Assembly: GCA_021824565.1 (NCBI GenBank)
Contig: JAKAKL010000073.1
Span: 1 to 64,000 of the forward strand
Source of the DNA: Bacteroidota bacterium
GTDB taxonomy: Bacteria > Bacteroidota > Ignavibacteria > Ignavibacteriales > Ignavibacteriaceae
Direction of reading: 5' to 3'
Length of the DNA stretch: 64,000 nucleotides
Numbering within the stretch: position 1 is the first letter of the stretch; each line of letters begins with the position of its first letter. The translations under genes were made by a program, and so were the position numbers. Below the pieces are notes generated by a model, which was given only the letters and a program-made list of their open reading frames with translations, was not told where the DNA came from and did not search any database. This document shows positions 35,693 through 45,218 of the stretch, piece by piece.

Positions 35693-36964
35693 CTACAATA
35701 AAATTTTCCAATAGATTTTATCCTTCAGGCTTTCAATCCATTTTTCATATTCTTTTTGCTTCTTATATTGATCTGCAAGTTTTTGAATTTCATTGTAATC
35801 TGTATCTAAACTTGCTTCATGCTGTGGAGTTCTTTTTTCAAGAAGAACAATGTGGTAGCCGTAATTGCCGCTGCCATAGTCAACACGCTTAGGGAAGCTG
35901 ATCTCGCCTTCTTTAAGCTTTGAAACTATATCCAGCATTGATTGATCGAGCTGGTTAAGATAAAAAGTTCCGAGATCACCGCCGAAAGGTGCGGACTGTT
36001 TATCGTCGCTGTATTTTTTTGCATATTCGCTGAATGTTCCTTTGCCCTGCATAATACTATCGCGTAGGTTAGAAAGGAATTCGATAGCTTTAAGATCAGC
36101 CTGGTCGCCGGTTTTAATTTTTATAAGAATATGTCTGACGTGGATCTTATCTCCGCGTCTTTCAATCATTTGAATAATATGAAATCCGACAGGCGATTCT
36201 ACAACGCCGGAAAGCTCTCCAGGCTTTAATGCAAATGCGGCAGCTTCAAATTCAGGATAGAACACGCCTTTGCCAACCCAGCCGAGATCGCCGCCGGCAG
36301 AAGCGCTGCCAGGGTCTTCAGAATATTTTTTCGCCATGGCGGCAAAGTCTGCGCCGTGTTTAATAGAGTCTAAAATTGCTTCGGCTTTTTTCCTATAAAC
36401 TTCCTTCATCTCCTCAGATGGTTTCGGAACTTTAAATATATGTGCGATTTGAACTTTTTCAGGAATGACTCCGATGCTGTCTTTATATGTCTTGAAAAAT
36501 TTTTGTACTTCAAGCGAAGTTGCACTAACATTCCCGAATTTTTTCTCTTCCAGCTTTTGAACCATTAATTGTTTTCTAATAGGCTCTTCAAGCTGGCGCT
36601 TAATTTTTTCTTCGCTCATCCCGTATATTTGTTCAACCCTTTCCTTTGAGCCATACTGCTGTTCGAAATATTGAATCTGATAATTGATTCTCGCGTTTAC
36701 TTCGTCGTCCGAAACATCAATAGAATCAAGCTGAGCCTGTGCATAGGCGAGCTTATCATCTATCATTGTATTAAGCACTTGCTGCTCTAATCCCGGAGTT
36801 GACGGATCAATTTTCTTTTGAGCAGCAATTAATCTTACTTGATAATCAACCTCGCTTTTCAATATAATTTCGTTATCAACAATTGCAGCAATCTTATCGA
36901 CCACTTGCTGAGAATAAATATTTATCGCTGCAAATAAAAAAAATAAAATGATTCTAAATTTCAT
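35693..36964 (-). CDS. SurA-like periplasmic peptidyl-prolyl isomerase/chaperone
   Basis: 423 aa. A Sec signal peptide (about 1-18, cleaved near YSQQ) is followed by a SurA N-terminal domain (about 20-165) and two parvulin domains: first IAHIFKVPKP to GGDLGWVGKGVFYPE, second VRHILIKIKTG to GGDLGTFYLNQLDQ. It escorts unfolded outer-membrane proteins across the periplasm. Third gene of a same-strand group with the two lipoprotein PPIase-like genes upstream. Confidence 0.92.
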   Translation of the reverse strand: MKFRIILFFLFAAINIYSQQVVDKIAAIVDNEIILKSEVDYQVRLIAAQKKIDPSTPGLEQQVLNTMIDDKLAYAQAQLDSIDVSDDEVNARINYQIQYFEQQYGSKERVEQIYGMSEEKIKRQLEEPIRKQLMVQKLEEKKFGNVSATSLEVQKFFKTYKDSIGVIPEKVQIAHIFKVPKPSEEMKEVYRKKAEAILDSIKHGADFAAMAKKYSEDPGSASAGGDLGWVGKGVFYPEFEAAAFALKPGELSGVVESPVGFHIIQMIERRGDKIHVRHILIKIKTGDQADLKAIEFLSNLRDSIMQGKGTFSEYAKKYSDDKQSAPFGGDLGTFYLNQLDQSMLDIVSKLKEGEISFPKRVDYGSGNYGYHIVLLEKRTPQHEASLDTDYNEIQKLADQYKKQKEYEKWIESLKDKIYWKILL

Positions 36965-36971
36965 CTGACTC

Positions 36972-37796
36972 CTAATTTTTAACTTCTATGTCGTTGTTTG
37001 AATAAAGATCTCTTAAATAACTATTCAAAAATTCATCCTTCTGATCAGCCAAGAATCTTTTTTCGGCTTCATTTCTAACCGCCGAGAAAGGCGGAACAGT
37101 TCCCTTATCATATTTTTGCAACTCTTGAACTACCTCATAATGACCGGGCAGGTAATTCAAAACAATGCTGATTTCCTGCGGGCTTAGATCAGTAACAATC
37201 CTTTGAAGCGATGAGGGATAAATTTGGAAAGCCGTAAGCAAAGCGCCGGTTTGAACTTTTATTATCGACGATTTGTTTTTAATAATATTTAAGGCTTTAT
37301 TCCAATCGCTTTCAAGAATTATCGACCTAAATTTAATAGCGTCATCTTCATTATTAAAGTCAATCAAATTTATATAATATGAATCCGACAAAAGCCTGAA
37401 TTCATCCTGGTGTTTGTTATAATAATCTTCAACATCTTTAGGCTCGTAAGAAGGTTTTTCCGATTCATAATATTTCTGCATGAAAAGAGAAACGGCAAGC
37501 TCTTTTTTTTCATCTTCGATTATGCGGTTGTAATTTTCTTCTTTCAATATTCCTTTTTTGACAGCTTCCTGATAAAGGACTTCTCTATTAATCCAATTAC
37601 GAATAACTTCCTCGCGGTAAAAATTTTTCCCGGATTCATTATTCATCATAGAAGAAAGTTCTTCTTTAGTCAAATAGGAATTATTTACTCTTGCTACAAA
37701 GTCCTTTTTAACTTTTTTTTCTCCGCAGCCGCCTATTAAAAAGGCGGCTACAAGAAATACAAATGCATTGCTAATTTTATTTGAATGCTTTATCAA
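36972..37796 (-). CDS. SurA/PpiD-like chaperone lipoprotein without obvious parvulin domain
   Basis: 274 aa. Lipoprotein signal peptide with lipobox LIGGC near residue 24. It then resembles the SurA N-terminal chaperone fold (YLTKEELSSMMNNES, EVIRNWINREVLYQEAVKKG). The region where a parvulin core would sit lacks the H-I and GGDLG motifs, so it is probably a holdase rather than an isomerase. The start is TTG at 37796, overlapping the previous gene by 20 bases. There is no nearby ATG and the signal peptide depends on this start. Confidence 0.82.
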   Translation of the reverse strand: MIKHSNKISNAFVFLVAAFLIGGCGEKKVKKDFVARVNNSYLTKEELSSMMNNESGKNFYREEVIRNWINREVLYQEAVKKGILKEENYNRIIEDEKKELAVSLFMQKYYESEKPSYEPKDVEDYYNKHQDEFRLLSDSYYINLIDFNNEDDAIKFRSIILESDWNKALNIIKNKSSIIKVQTGALLTAFQIYPSSLQRIVTDLSPQEISIVLNYLPGHYEVVQELQKYDKGTVPPFSAVRNEAEKRFLADQKDEFLNSYLRDLYSNNDIEVKN

Positions 37797-39747
37797 GTTC
37801 GCTATAAAATATTTTTGGTTTATATAAGTCTCTCAGGCTTTGTACATATTCGTTTTCCAGTTTTTTGCTTTCAGCATCTTGATATGCTCCGGTAACTTCA
37901 GCTTTTGCTTCCTCAAATGTTTTTAGATGCGCAGGTTTCCTTGCAATTAATTTTACAATAGAATAGCCGCCGTTTGATTCAAAAACATCAGAATAATCTC
38001 CAGGTTCTTTTAAAGAACTTGCTATTGCGGAAAGCTGGGAAGCGTGAACATCCTGGAAACCGTAGTCGCCTTTCTTATCCTTTAATCCGGGTCTTTCTGT
38101 ATAAAGCCCTGCAAGCGAATCAAAATCAGCACCGTCTTTCAGCATTTGATAATAATGTTTAGCTAAAGAATCGGATGGAGTAAATATCTCCGCATAATCG
38201 ACCTGATCGGGCCATTTATAATTATCTTTTGTTTTGAGATAGAAGTCATACAGCTTTGTAGAATCGATGGTAACTTTGTTCCAGACTTCCTGGTTCTGAA
38301 GTTTAAAAATATAAATTCCGTCGCGGTAGTTTTCCATTAGATTGGCAAAATCTTTATCAGTCTTGTCAAGATTAAGCGCATCTTCTTCGAGCATTATTTC
38401 TCCGCTGATTTGGTTCAAGGCGTTTGTTAATAAGCCAGCCGTAGCTTTTTGATTTGCATATTCCGGTTTTGCGCCCATTCTTTCCCAGAAGTCGCCTGCC
38501 GTTTCAGATTTGCCGTCATAGGTGAATAGTTCGAGATTTTTTATGAAATCAAATCGCGGAAAATCTTCTCCTATTTTAGAAGTATCAACATTACCAATTA
38601 GAGAGGAAAGATTTTTCTCGTTGAGTTGATAATTATATTCTCTCTTTAGCTTTGCTACAAGAGAATCGTATTCTACTTGATATCTGATTCTCTGGAATAA
38701 TTTTTTGAGATTATCTTTGTCTTCTTCAAAAGTAGGATAAGGTTTTCTGCCGGTCAATTTAATAATATGATACCCATAGTTTGTTTTAACAATGCCGGAA
38801 ATATCGCCGATGTTCTTTATATCGTAAGCAGCTTCAGAAAAAGGCTTGACCATCATACGCATTTCAAAAAATCCGAGATCGCCGCCGCGCTTTTTTGAGC
38901 CGGGATCATCGGAATATTTTTCAGCGAGCTTTGCAAAATCACCGCCGTGTTTTAACTGATACATAACGGTATCAATTTTTGCGAGCGCACGCGCCGTATC
39001 AATCTTGCCGGTTGAATCTGAGAAAGCAGCAAGAATATGGCTTGCGCGAATTTCAGGCACTCTTTCTCTCTTCGCAGTCACTTCAATAATATGATAGCCG
39101 AACGGACTTTTTACTACGTTAGGATAAATGTGACCAGGTTCAGTAGCGTAAACAGCATCTTCAAATTCGTATGGTAGCTGACCGGCAGTAACATAATACA
39201 AATCTCCGCCGTCGTTTTTGGAATATATATCCTGAGAATATTTTTTAGCCATAGCGGCAAAGTCAGCTCCGTTCTTTAAGCTGTCTAAAATTTCGTTTGC
39301 TACAAGTTTTGCATGTTCCCACCCGGCGGAGTCTGGACGGATCATAATATGACTTACGCGATATTCCCATTTTCGTCTTTCCCACAACTGCCTAATTCCA
39401 GGATCAACTATTTGCTTCTCAAGGATATAGCTGACTCCGACTTTCTTCTTATAATCCTGTAATTCACTGTTTGTTGAAGAGTCTTTATCAAATCCTCTAA
39501 CGTATGCGTCTCTTAATTTCATTTTAAAATCTACATAGAGATCAAGAAAATTTTTTAATTTTGAAAGACTGTCATTTTTAGCGACATCATATCCGCCAAC
39601 GTTGTTTGCATAAGCATCTTCAAATTCTTTCATAGTAACCTTCTGATTACCGAATTGTGCTAAAACAATTTGAGACTGCTTAGGTGCGCAAGAAGCTAAA
39701 AGGAACATTAGTGCAATTGAGAGTAAAGCTGTGATCCGTAAATACAT
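37777..39747 (-). CDS. Multi-domain parvulin-type peptidyl-prolyl isomerase lipoprotein (PpiD-like)
   Basis: 656 aa. Lipobox LASC near residue 20. There are three parvulin-like segments: VSHIMIRPDSAG to GGDLYYVTAG; RASHILAAFS to GGDLGFFEMRM; and a weaker third, VDYAEIFTPS to GDYGFQDV. The first gene of the chaperone trio. AGGAG lies 12 bases before the ATG. It probably folds or protects proteins at the outer side of the inner membrane or on the outer membrane; retention signals cannot be judged with certainty (residue +2 is Ala). Confidence 0.9.
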   Translation of the reverse strand: MYLRITALLSIALMFLLASCAPKQSQIVLAQFGNQKVTMKEFEDAYANNVGGYDVAKNDSLSKLKNFLDLYVDFKMKLRDAYVRGFDKDSSTNSELQDYKKKVGVSYILEKQIVDPGIRQLWERRKWEYRVSHIMIRPDSAGWEHAKLVANEILDSLKNGADFAAMAKKYSQDIYSKNDGGDLYYVTAGQLPYEFEDAVYATEPGHIYPNVVKSPFGYHIIEVTAKRERVPEIRASHILAAFSDSTGKIDTARALAKIDTVMYQLKHGGDFAKLAEKYSDDPGSKKRGGDLGFFEMRMMVKPFSEAAYDIKNIGDISGIVKTNYGYHIIKLTGRKPYPTFEEDKDNLKKLFQRIRYQVEYDSLVAKLKREYNYQLNEKNLSSLIGNVDTSKIGEDFPRFDFIKNLELFTYDGKSETAGDFWERMGAKPEYANQKATAGLLTNALNQISGEIMLEEDALNLDKTDKDFANLMENYRDGIYIFKLQNQEVWNKVTIDSTKLYDFYLKTKDNYKWPDQVDYAEIFTPSDSLAKHYYQMLKDGADFDSLAGLYTERPGLKDKKGDYGFQDVHASQLSAIASSLKEPGDYSDVFESNGGYSIVKLIARKPAHLKTFEEAKAEVTGAYQDAESKKLENEYVQSLRDLYKPKIFYSELDKAFK

Positions 39748-39780
39748 TTATTATTTCTCCTATATTTTAAGTTCGATCAA

Positions 39781-39811
39781 AAAGGCTGGCTATTTTAGTG
39801 ATAGAGCCTTT
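39781..39811 (-). terminator. Rho-independent terminator of metG
   Basis: Stem AAAGGCT (39781-39787) / AGCCTTT (39805-39811), continued on the minus strand by a short T run. It lies 39 bases past the metG stop codon. Confidence 0.75.
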
Positions 39812-39849
39812 GAAAATCAATATTATAATTCTTTTTTTAATGAATAAAA

Positions 39850-41892
39850 TTATCTAACTCTTGTCCCGACTTTTACTGAATTGCCGACAGAGAGAACGTT
39901 CAGTTTGTTGTTCTCATCTTCAACCGCCAAAATCATTCCGTTGGATTCTTGTCCCATAAGTTTTGCAGGTTTAAGATTAGCTACCATTACAATTTTTTTC
40001 CCAACAATTTCTTCCGGCGCATAATATTTTGCAATGCCGGCTATTACCTGTCTTTCTCCGTCATCAAGCTTTACTTTAAGCTTCAAAAGCTTTTCGCTTT
40101 TTTCCAATTTCTCTGCATGAATCACTTCGGCGACTTTCAATTTTATTTTCATAAAGTCGTCTATTGAAACATTTTCTTCTTGAGGTTTTTCTAGCGCTGT
40201 TTCATTGTTATTTAAATTTTCCATCTGTTTCTCGATAATTTCATCTTCTATCTTGGGAAAAATGATTTCCGGTTGTCTTAATTCGTGACCGGTTTTTAAA
40301 TTCTCTTTAGCGCATTCGTTCCAGCCGGTCTTTTCAGCGTTCAGCATTTTAAATATTTTCTCGGAAGAAAAAGGAAGCACCGGAGAAATTAATTCAGCTA
40401 AAGTATAAATTGCTTGTAGGCAGACATGAAGAGTTGTAGCGCATTTTTCTTTATCAGACTTTAGAGTTTTCCACGGCTCCGAATCATTAAAATATTTATT
40501 GCCTGCTCTTGCCAGATTCATGATTTCAAGGACACCATCGCGGATTTTATATGTTTCAAACAATTCAGAGATTTTTGACGGATATTCCGAAATTAAGTTC
40601 AACATTTCCGAATCTATTTTTTCTAGTTCGCCTTTAGGAGGAATTTTCGCATCAAAATTTTTGTGGACGAACGTTAGCGTACGGTTTATAAAATTGCCAA
40701 GAATGTCTGCAAGCTCGCTGTTATTTCTCAACTGGAATTCTTTCCAGTAAAAATCCGTATCTCTTGTTTCGGGAAGATTTGCGGCAAGAGTATATCTTAA
40801 CGGGTCGCCTGGAAAAATATTCAGGAAGTCTGCAACGTCAATTCCCCAATTTCTGCTTTTAGAAAATTTCTTTCCTTCAAAATTCAAGAATTCGTTTGCC
40901 GGAACATTCTGCGGGAGAACGTATCTTTCGCTGCTGCCGTCATTCCATGCCATTAGCATCGCAGGAAAAATTATACAATGAAAGACTACGTTGTCTTTGC
41001 CGATAAAAGCGACATATTTTGTTTTTTCATCATGCCAGTATTCTTTCCACAAATTTTTTCTGTTCAATTTTTGTGAAAGTTCTTTTGCCGAAGAAATATA
41101 ACCGAGCACCGCTTCAAACCAAACGTAGAGGACCTTTCCTTCTGCGGAATCTATTGGAACTTTTATTCCCCAATCCAGGTCGCGAGTAACGGCGCGGTCT
41201 TCCAATCCGTCCTTGAACCAGCCGCGGCAATATTGCAGCACGTTTTCCTTCCATCCAAATTTTTCATTCATTGCATTAACGTATTCTTCCAGCCGCTTTT
41301 GATATTTCCCGAGCGGAAAATACCAATGAGAAGTTTCTTTAAGTACGGGCGTTTCTCCGGTAATTTTGCTTTTAGGATTTTTTAATTCATTAGGCTGGTA
41401 TAATGCGCCGCAGTTCTCGCATTCATCGCTGCGTGCTTCTTCGTAACCGCAATTAGGGCATGTTCCTTCAACATAGCGGTCAGGTAAAAACATTCTTGCT
41501 TTGTTATCAAAAAACTGCATAGATTTTTTTTCATTCAATATTCCCATACTGTAATATTTAAGAAAAAAATCTTTCCCTGTTTCGTGATGAATCGGAAGAC
41601 TTGTGCGGGAATAGTTATCGAAGCTCATTCCGAATTTTTCAAAGGCGGCTTTATTTTGGGAATGGTAGCGGTCTATTATTTCTTGTGGTTTTACGTGCTC
41701 TTTATCGGCGGTAATTGTTATAGGTACTCCATGCTCATCGGAGCCGCATATAAAAATTACGTCGCTGCCTTTTAACCGCTGGTAACGAACGTAAATATCG
41801 GCAGGCAAATATGCGCCGCTTAGATGACCAAGATGAATTGGACCGTTTGCGTAGGGAAGCGCCGCTGTTACAAGAATTTTCTCTTTAGTCAA
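39850..41892 (-). CDS. metG: Methionyl-tRNA synthetase
   Basis: 680 aa, the long bacterial form. PYANGPIHLGHLSG is the HIGH-type motif; a zinc knuckle CPNCGYEEARSDECENCG is at about 146-163; KFSKSRNWGI is the KMSKS-type loop; a C-terminal EMAP/Trbp111-like tRNA-binding domain (from about 575) begins DFMKIKLKVAEV and ends with NGMILAVEDE. It charges tRNA-Met. The start is TTG at 41892, with no good alternative ahead of TKEKILVTAALPYANG. The terminator lies downstream at 39781-39811. Confidence 0.97.
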   Translation of the reverse strand: MTKEKILVTAALPYANGPIHLGHLSGAYLPADIYVRYQRLKGSDVIFICGSDEHGVPITITADKEHVKPQEIIDRYHSQNKAAFEKFGMSFDNYSRTSLPIHHETGKDFFLKYYSMGILNEKKSMQFFDNKARMFLPDRYVEGTCPNCGYEEARSDECENCGALYQPNELKNPKSKITGETPVLKETSHWYFPLGKYQKRLEEYVNAMNEKFGWKENVLQYCRGWFKDGLEDRAVTRDLDWGIKVPIDSAEGKVLYVWFEAVLGYISSAKELSQKLNRKNLWKEYWHDEKTKYVAFIGKDNVVFHCIIFPAMLMAWNDGSSERYVLPQNVPANEFLNFEGKKFSKSRNWGIDVADFLNIFPGDPLRYTLAANLPETRDTDFYWKEFQLRNNSELADILGNFINRTLTFVHKNFDAKIPPKGELEKIDSEMLNLISEYPSKISELFETYKIRDGVLEIMNLARAGNKYFNDSEPWKTLKSDKEKCATTLHVCLQAIYTLAELISPVLPFSSEKIFKMLNAEKTGWNECAKENLKTGHELRQPEIIFPKIEDEIIEKQMENLNNNETALEKPQEENVSIDDFMKIKLKVAEVIHAEKLEKSEKLLKLKVKLDDGERQVIAGIAKYYAPEEIVGKKIVMVANLKPAKLMGQESNGMILAVEDENNKLNVLSVGNSVKVGTRVR

Positions 41893-42094
41893 ACTGAACT
41901 CGATAATTTTGAAATTTGATCATTCAAATATACGTATTTTTTAAGTATCAACTAAAAGGAATAAAATAGGACACAATACTGTTTGGCGAAGAATTAACCG
42001 GCAAAATTCTATTATCTACCGATTTTTTATTTTCCTCTTATTTATTTTCCATTAAGTTACGCCCAAGAATTTAGTAACAAAATGATATTTGGAA

Positions 42095-42307
42095 ATGATA
42101 CTAATATTTAGAACATCCGTTCAAACAAAGTTTGAAGAACAAAGGCTAAAACCATATATTGAAAATATTGTAAGAGATGGAAAATGGAATTTTGATCTTG
42201 AGGACAGCGACAAAATTTTCCGCGTTGAAACTGAGAAGAATATCTTTTATTCATTAATTTCCTTGTTTCATGAAAAAGGTTTTCTTTGCGAAGAATTGGA
42301 AGATTAG
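42095..42307 (+). CDS. Small conserved-looking protein (ferredoxin-like fold candidate)
   Basis: 70 aa from ATG 42095 (MILIFRTSVQTKFEE). The pattern of strand (ILIFRTSV), helix, GKWNFDLEDSDKIFRVE, helix resembles small Bacteroidota proteins with a heavy-metal-associated-like fold but no metal-binding cysteine pair. Two cysteines occur: one near the C-terminus (FLCEELED). Function unknown. It lies 72 bases upstream of the LiaF-like gene on the same strand. A shadow frame on the other strand (42108-42323) is less likely real. Confidence 0.72.
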   Translation: MILIFRTSVQTKFEEQRLKPYIENIVRDGKWNFDLEDSDKIFRVETEKNIFYSLISLFHEKGFLCEELED

Positions 42308-42379
42308 ATATTTTGGTATTCAATTCAGCAATAGTTTTTAGGTTGACAACAAATTTTAATAGAAAGTAAAGGTAAGAAA

Positions 42380-43093
42380 ATGAGCAGCAGAGACGGCTCT
42401 TTTAACAACAGAATATTCTTAGGCATTCTGCTAATTTTCATCGGCGGAATGTACCTCCTTAGTACGCTTGATATAATTAGCTTTAATGTTCCGCATATAA
42501 TTTTTTCATTCCCCTTTTGGGCGATAGTTTGGGGATTAGTGGTTATAAAAAATTCACGCAACAAAGCGTTCGGTATTCTTTTGTTTTTTTTAGGAGGAGT
42601 TTTTATTGTTCCACTGCTTTTCCCGGGCGTTCATTATAGCAGCAATATATTTTTCCCGGTAGTTCTAATTGCTTTCGGAATTTATTTGATGTTCAAAAGA
42701 AGTATCAATTGGAACAGCTGCCATAATAGGTTCAACAGGCAGGTCAATAAAGATCAAATTGATGATGTGTCTATTTTTGGCGGCGGGCATAAAGTAATAA
42801 TATCGGATAATTTTAAAGGCGGCAACATAACTGCAATTTTCGGAGGGTCCGAAATAGATCTTTCCAATAGCAAATTAGCTGAAGGTGAAAATGTTATTGA
42901 TGTTTTGTTGATGTTCGGCGGTACAAGCATTTTTGTCCCGAAGGAATGGAACGTAAATGTAAATGTAACTCCTCTCTTCGGAGGCTTTTCAAACAAATGG
43001 AGACGAAATTTCAGCGGACCTTTTGATAATACGCATACGCTTGTAATCAAAGGTGTGGCTATATTCGGCGGCGGTGAAATAAAATATATCTAA
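42380..43093 (+). CDS. LiaF-like membrane protein (LiaI/LiaF-type transmembrane domain plus LiaF C-terminal domain)
   Basis: 237 aa. Four membrane helices in residues about 10-110 (first ILLIFIGGMYLLSTL) form a LiaI/LiaF-type domain. From about 130 comes a beta-helical domain with repeated FGG motifs (SIFGGGHKVI, AIFGGSEIDL, MFGGTSIFVP, LFGGFSN, AIFGGGEIKY), characteristic of the LiaF C-terminal domain. LiaF proteins inhibit or tune envelope-stress kinases. It is co-directional with the LytS-like kinase 19 bases downstream, so it is likely the sensory regulator of that system. Confidence 0.88.
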   Translation: MSSRDGSFNNRIFLGILLIFIGGMYLLSTLDIISFNVPHIIFSFPFWAIVWGLVVIKNSRNKAFGILLFFLGGVFIVPLLFPGVHYSSNIFFPVVLIAFGIYLMFKRSINWNSCHNRFNRQVNKDQIDDVSIFGGGHKVIISDNFKGGNITAIFGGSEIDLSNSKLAEGENVIDVLLMFGGTSIFVPKEWNVNVNVTPLFGGFSNKWRRNFSGPFDNTHTLVIKGVAIFGGGEIKYI

Positions 43094-43111
43094 AATATTT
43101 TTTTTATAATA

Positions 43112-44182
43112 ATGTCGAACAACCCGATACTTAGCAAAAGAAGAAATTTAATCCTCTATATTATTTTCTGGCTGATCATTGCGCTAATTTATTATTTACT
43201 TCTTCATTTTGAATTAAAAATAAAATCTGAAACAGCATTGGTTGACAGCTTTGTTTTCAATGCGATCTTGTGCGGTTTGGGGTTAAGTTTCTGGTTTCCC
43301 GCACAATATATTTCTTTTGAAAACAACAGCTTCCTTATCATCATCATGGATCATATCTTCGGCGGAGTTTTGTCTTCGGTAATCTGGCTTGCCAGCGGAT
43401 ATTTTGTTATTGTTTTCGTTCTAAATTATTCTGACGATTTTTCTTCCTTTTTTGTACATACCGTTATTTGGCGCTTTGTTATCGGCATCCTTTTTTATTA
43501 TTTGATCACTTCGTTTTATTACCTTATAATCTATTACAACAATTTCCAGGAAAAAATACTGCGGGAAGCGGAGTTAAAAAATCTTGTTACCGAAGCTGAA
43601 ATTAAAACATTAAAGTTTCAGATTAATCCTCATTTTATTTTCAACAGCTTGAATTCAATGAGCGCACTTACGACAATTAATCCTGAAAAAGCAAGAGAAA
43701 TGATTTTAAAGCTTGCAGATTTTCTTCGCTTTACTTTGGCAAATAATGACAAACAAAAAAATTCTTTCGGCGAGGAATTAAAAAATATCCGGCTCTATCT
43801 TGAAATTGAAAAAATAAGGTTTGAAGATAAATTTGAATTCATTGAAGAAATTGATGAGTGTTGTAATGAAGCGCCTATCCCAAACATGATTCTTCAGCCT
43901 CTTTTTGAAAATGCAATTAAGCATGCCGTATATGAAACTCTGACAAAGGTTACTCTAAAGCTCAATTGTAAAAAAGAAACTGATTATCTAAAAATTTCTC
44001 TTGAAAATAATTTTGAACCTTTTTCAACTTCGAAAAAAGGCGCCGGAATTGGACTTCAAAATATCGAGAACCGGCTTAAATTAATTTATGGCATGAATAA
44101 TCTTCTGGAAATAAAAAAGGAAAATAACTTTTTTAAGGTAACGCTTTTTATACCGCTTGAAAGTTTAAATAAAGTAGAATGA
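43112..44182 (+). CDS. LytS/YehU-family sensor histidine kinase
   Basis: 356 aa. Four hydrophobic helices in residues about 10-145, then a His_kinase domain with INPHFIFNSLNSM (phosphoaccepting His) and a HATPase region NMILQPLFENAIKHAV followed by KKGAGIGLQNIENRL. There is no separate sensory domain, so membrane-embedded LiaF-like sensing is likely. Its partner LytTR regulator begins 49 bases downstream. Confidence 0.93.
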   Translation: MSNNPILSKRRNLILYIIFWLIIALIYYLLLHFELKIKSETALVDSFVFNAILCGLGLSFWFPAQYISFENNSFLIIIMDHIFGGVLSSVIWLASGYFVIVFVLNYSDDFSSFFVHTVIWRFVIGILFYYLITSFYYLIIYYNNFQEKILREAELKNLVTEAEIKTLKFQINPHFIFNSLNSMSALTTINPEKAREMILKLADFLRFTLANNDKQKNSFGEELKNIRLYLEIEKIRFEDKFEFIEEIDECCNEAPIPNMILQPLFENAIKHAVYETLTKVTLKLNCKKETDYLKISLENNFEPFSTSKKGAGIGLQNIENRLKLIYGMNNLLEIKKENNFFKVTLFIPLESLNKVE

Positions 44183-44230
44183 CTTTTATGAAGTCGTTAA
44201 TTCATAAAAAAATTTAGGAAAATATTTTTC

Positions 44231-44983
44231 ATGACGAACAAAGTTAAAGCCTTAATAATAGACGACGAAAAACTTGCGCGGGAAATTATTAAAAAATATC
44301 TCGAAGAAAATGAAAACATCTTCCTTGTCGGCGAATCTTCTAACGGATTTGATGGTATAAAAATGATAAATGATGAAAAACCCGACGTTATCTTTCTCGA
44401 TGTTCAAATGCCGAAAATAAACGGCTTTGAAATGCTCGAGCTTATTGAAGAACCTCCGGTAATAATTTTCACTACAGCTTTTGATCAATATGCGTTAAAA
44501 GCATTTGAAGTAAACGCTGCTGATTATCTTTTAAAACCATTTTCAAAAAAAAGATTCGATGAGGCGCTTGAAAAAGCTATCGGCAATTTGAAAAACAAAT
44601 CCCGCCAGAGTTCGCTTATGAAAAATTTAATTAAGCAGAACGATGCAAAGCCGGAATATCTTGATAGAATCATTATTAAAGATACAGGCAAGATTACTAT
44701 AGTTCCCGTTGACAACATTAAATATATTGAAGCGCAGGACGACTACGTAATGATTTATTGTGAAGATGGAAAATTTTTAAAACAAAAAACGATGAAATAT
44801 TTTGAGGAACATCTTAACCCGCATGAATTTATTAGAGTTCATCGCTCCTATATTGCGCCGGTAAATAGGATCAAGAGAATTGAACTTGCTGAAAAAGAAT
44901 CTTACGTGATAAAATTGGAAGAGAATATTTCTTTGCCTGTAAGCAAAAGCGGTTATGATAAGCTAAAAGAAATATTAAAATAA
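44231..44983 (+). CDS. LytTR-type response regulator
   Basis: 250 aa. Receiver domain: ALIIDDEKLAREII, phosphorylatable Asp in VIFLDVQMPKINGFE (about residue 56), conserved Thr in IIFTTAFDQYALKAFEV, and Lys in YLLKPFSKKRF. LytTR DNA-binding domain from about 145: IKYIEAQDDYVMIYCEDG, then FIRVHRSYIAPVNRI. It completes a LiaF-LytS-LytTR operon likely to answer cell-envelope conditions. Confidence 0.94.
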   Translation: MTNKVKALIIDDEKLAREIIKKYLEENENIFLVGESSNGFDGIKMINDEKPDVIFLDVQMPKINGFEMLELIEEPPVIIFTTAFDQYALKAFEVNAADYLLKPFSKKRFDEALEKAIGNLKNKSRQSSLMKNLIKQNDAKPEYLDRIIIKDTGKITIVPVDNIKYIEAQDDYVMIYCEDGKFLKQKTMKYFEEHLNPHEFIRVHRSYIAPVNRIKRIELAEKESYVIKLEENISLPVSKSGYDKLKEILK

Positions 44984-44985
44984 AA

Positions 44986-45072
44986 GGCTGTTGTTTGTAC
45001 TGTAATTTACTTGGAAATTCAAAAATTTCATCTTCATTAGAGAAGCTGCAAGTAAGTCATCAAACAACAGCC
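44986..45072. other. Nested inverted repeat / possible structured RNA
   Basis: The outer arms GGCTGTTGTTTG (44986-44997) and CAAACAACAGCC (45061-45072) are perfect 12-base complements. Inside, 45005-45013 pairs with 45049-45057 (9 pairs, one G-U). Between those lie two small hairpins: GAAATT/AATTTC at 45014-45029, and CTTC/GAAG at 45032-45045. The whole can fold as a long stem carrying a two-hairpin junction. No T run follows, so it is not a standard terminator. It begins 3 bases after the LytTR stop codon. Confidence 0.5.
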
Positions 45073-45218
45073 CGACCATTAAATAACAATCATTATGCCA
45101 GAGAACCGAATTTAAAATTTACAAATAAACAAATCTTTTTATAGATAAATAGTGTCTCTAAATGGAAAATTTGTGCTTATGTGTAAAATATTTTCTACTT
45201 AATAATCGAAAATAAATT

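Noticed and set aside
44986-45072. Simple rho-independent terminator for the LytTR gene
   Set aside because: There is no T run after the outer arms on either strand, so it does not fit; reported instead as a nested inverted repeat.
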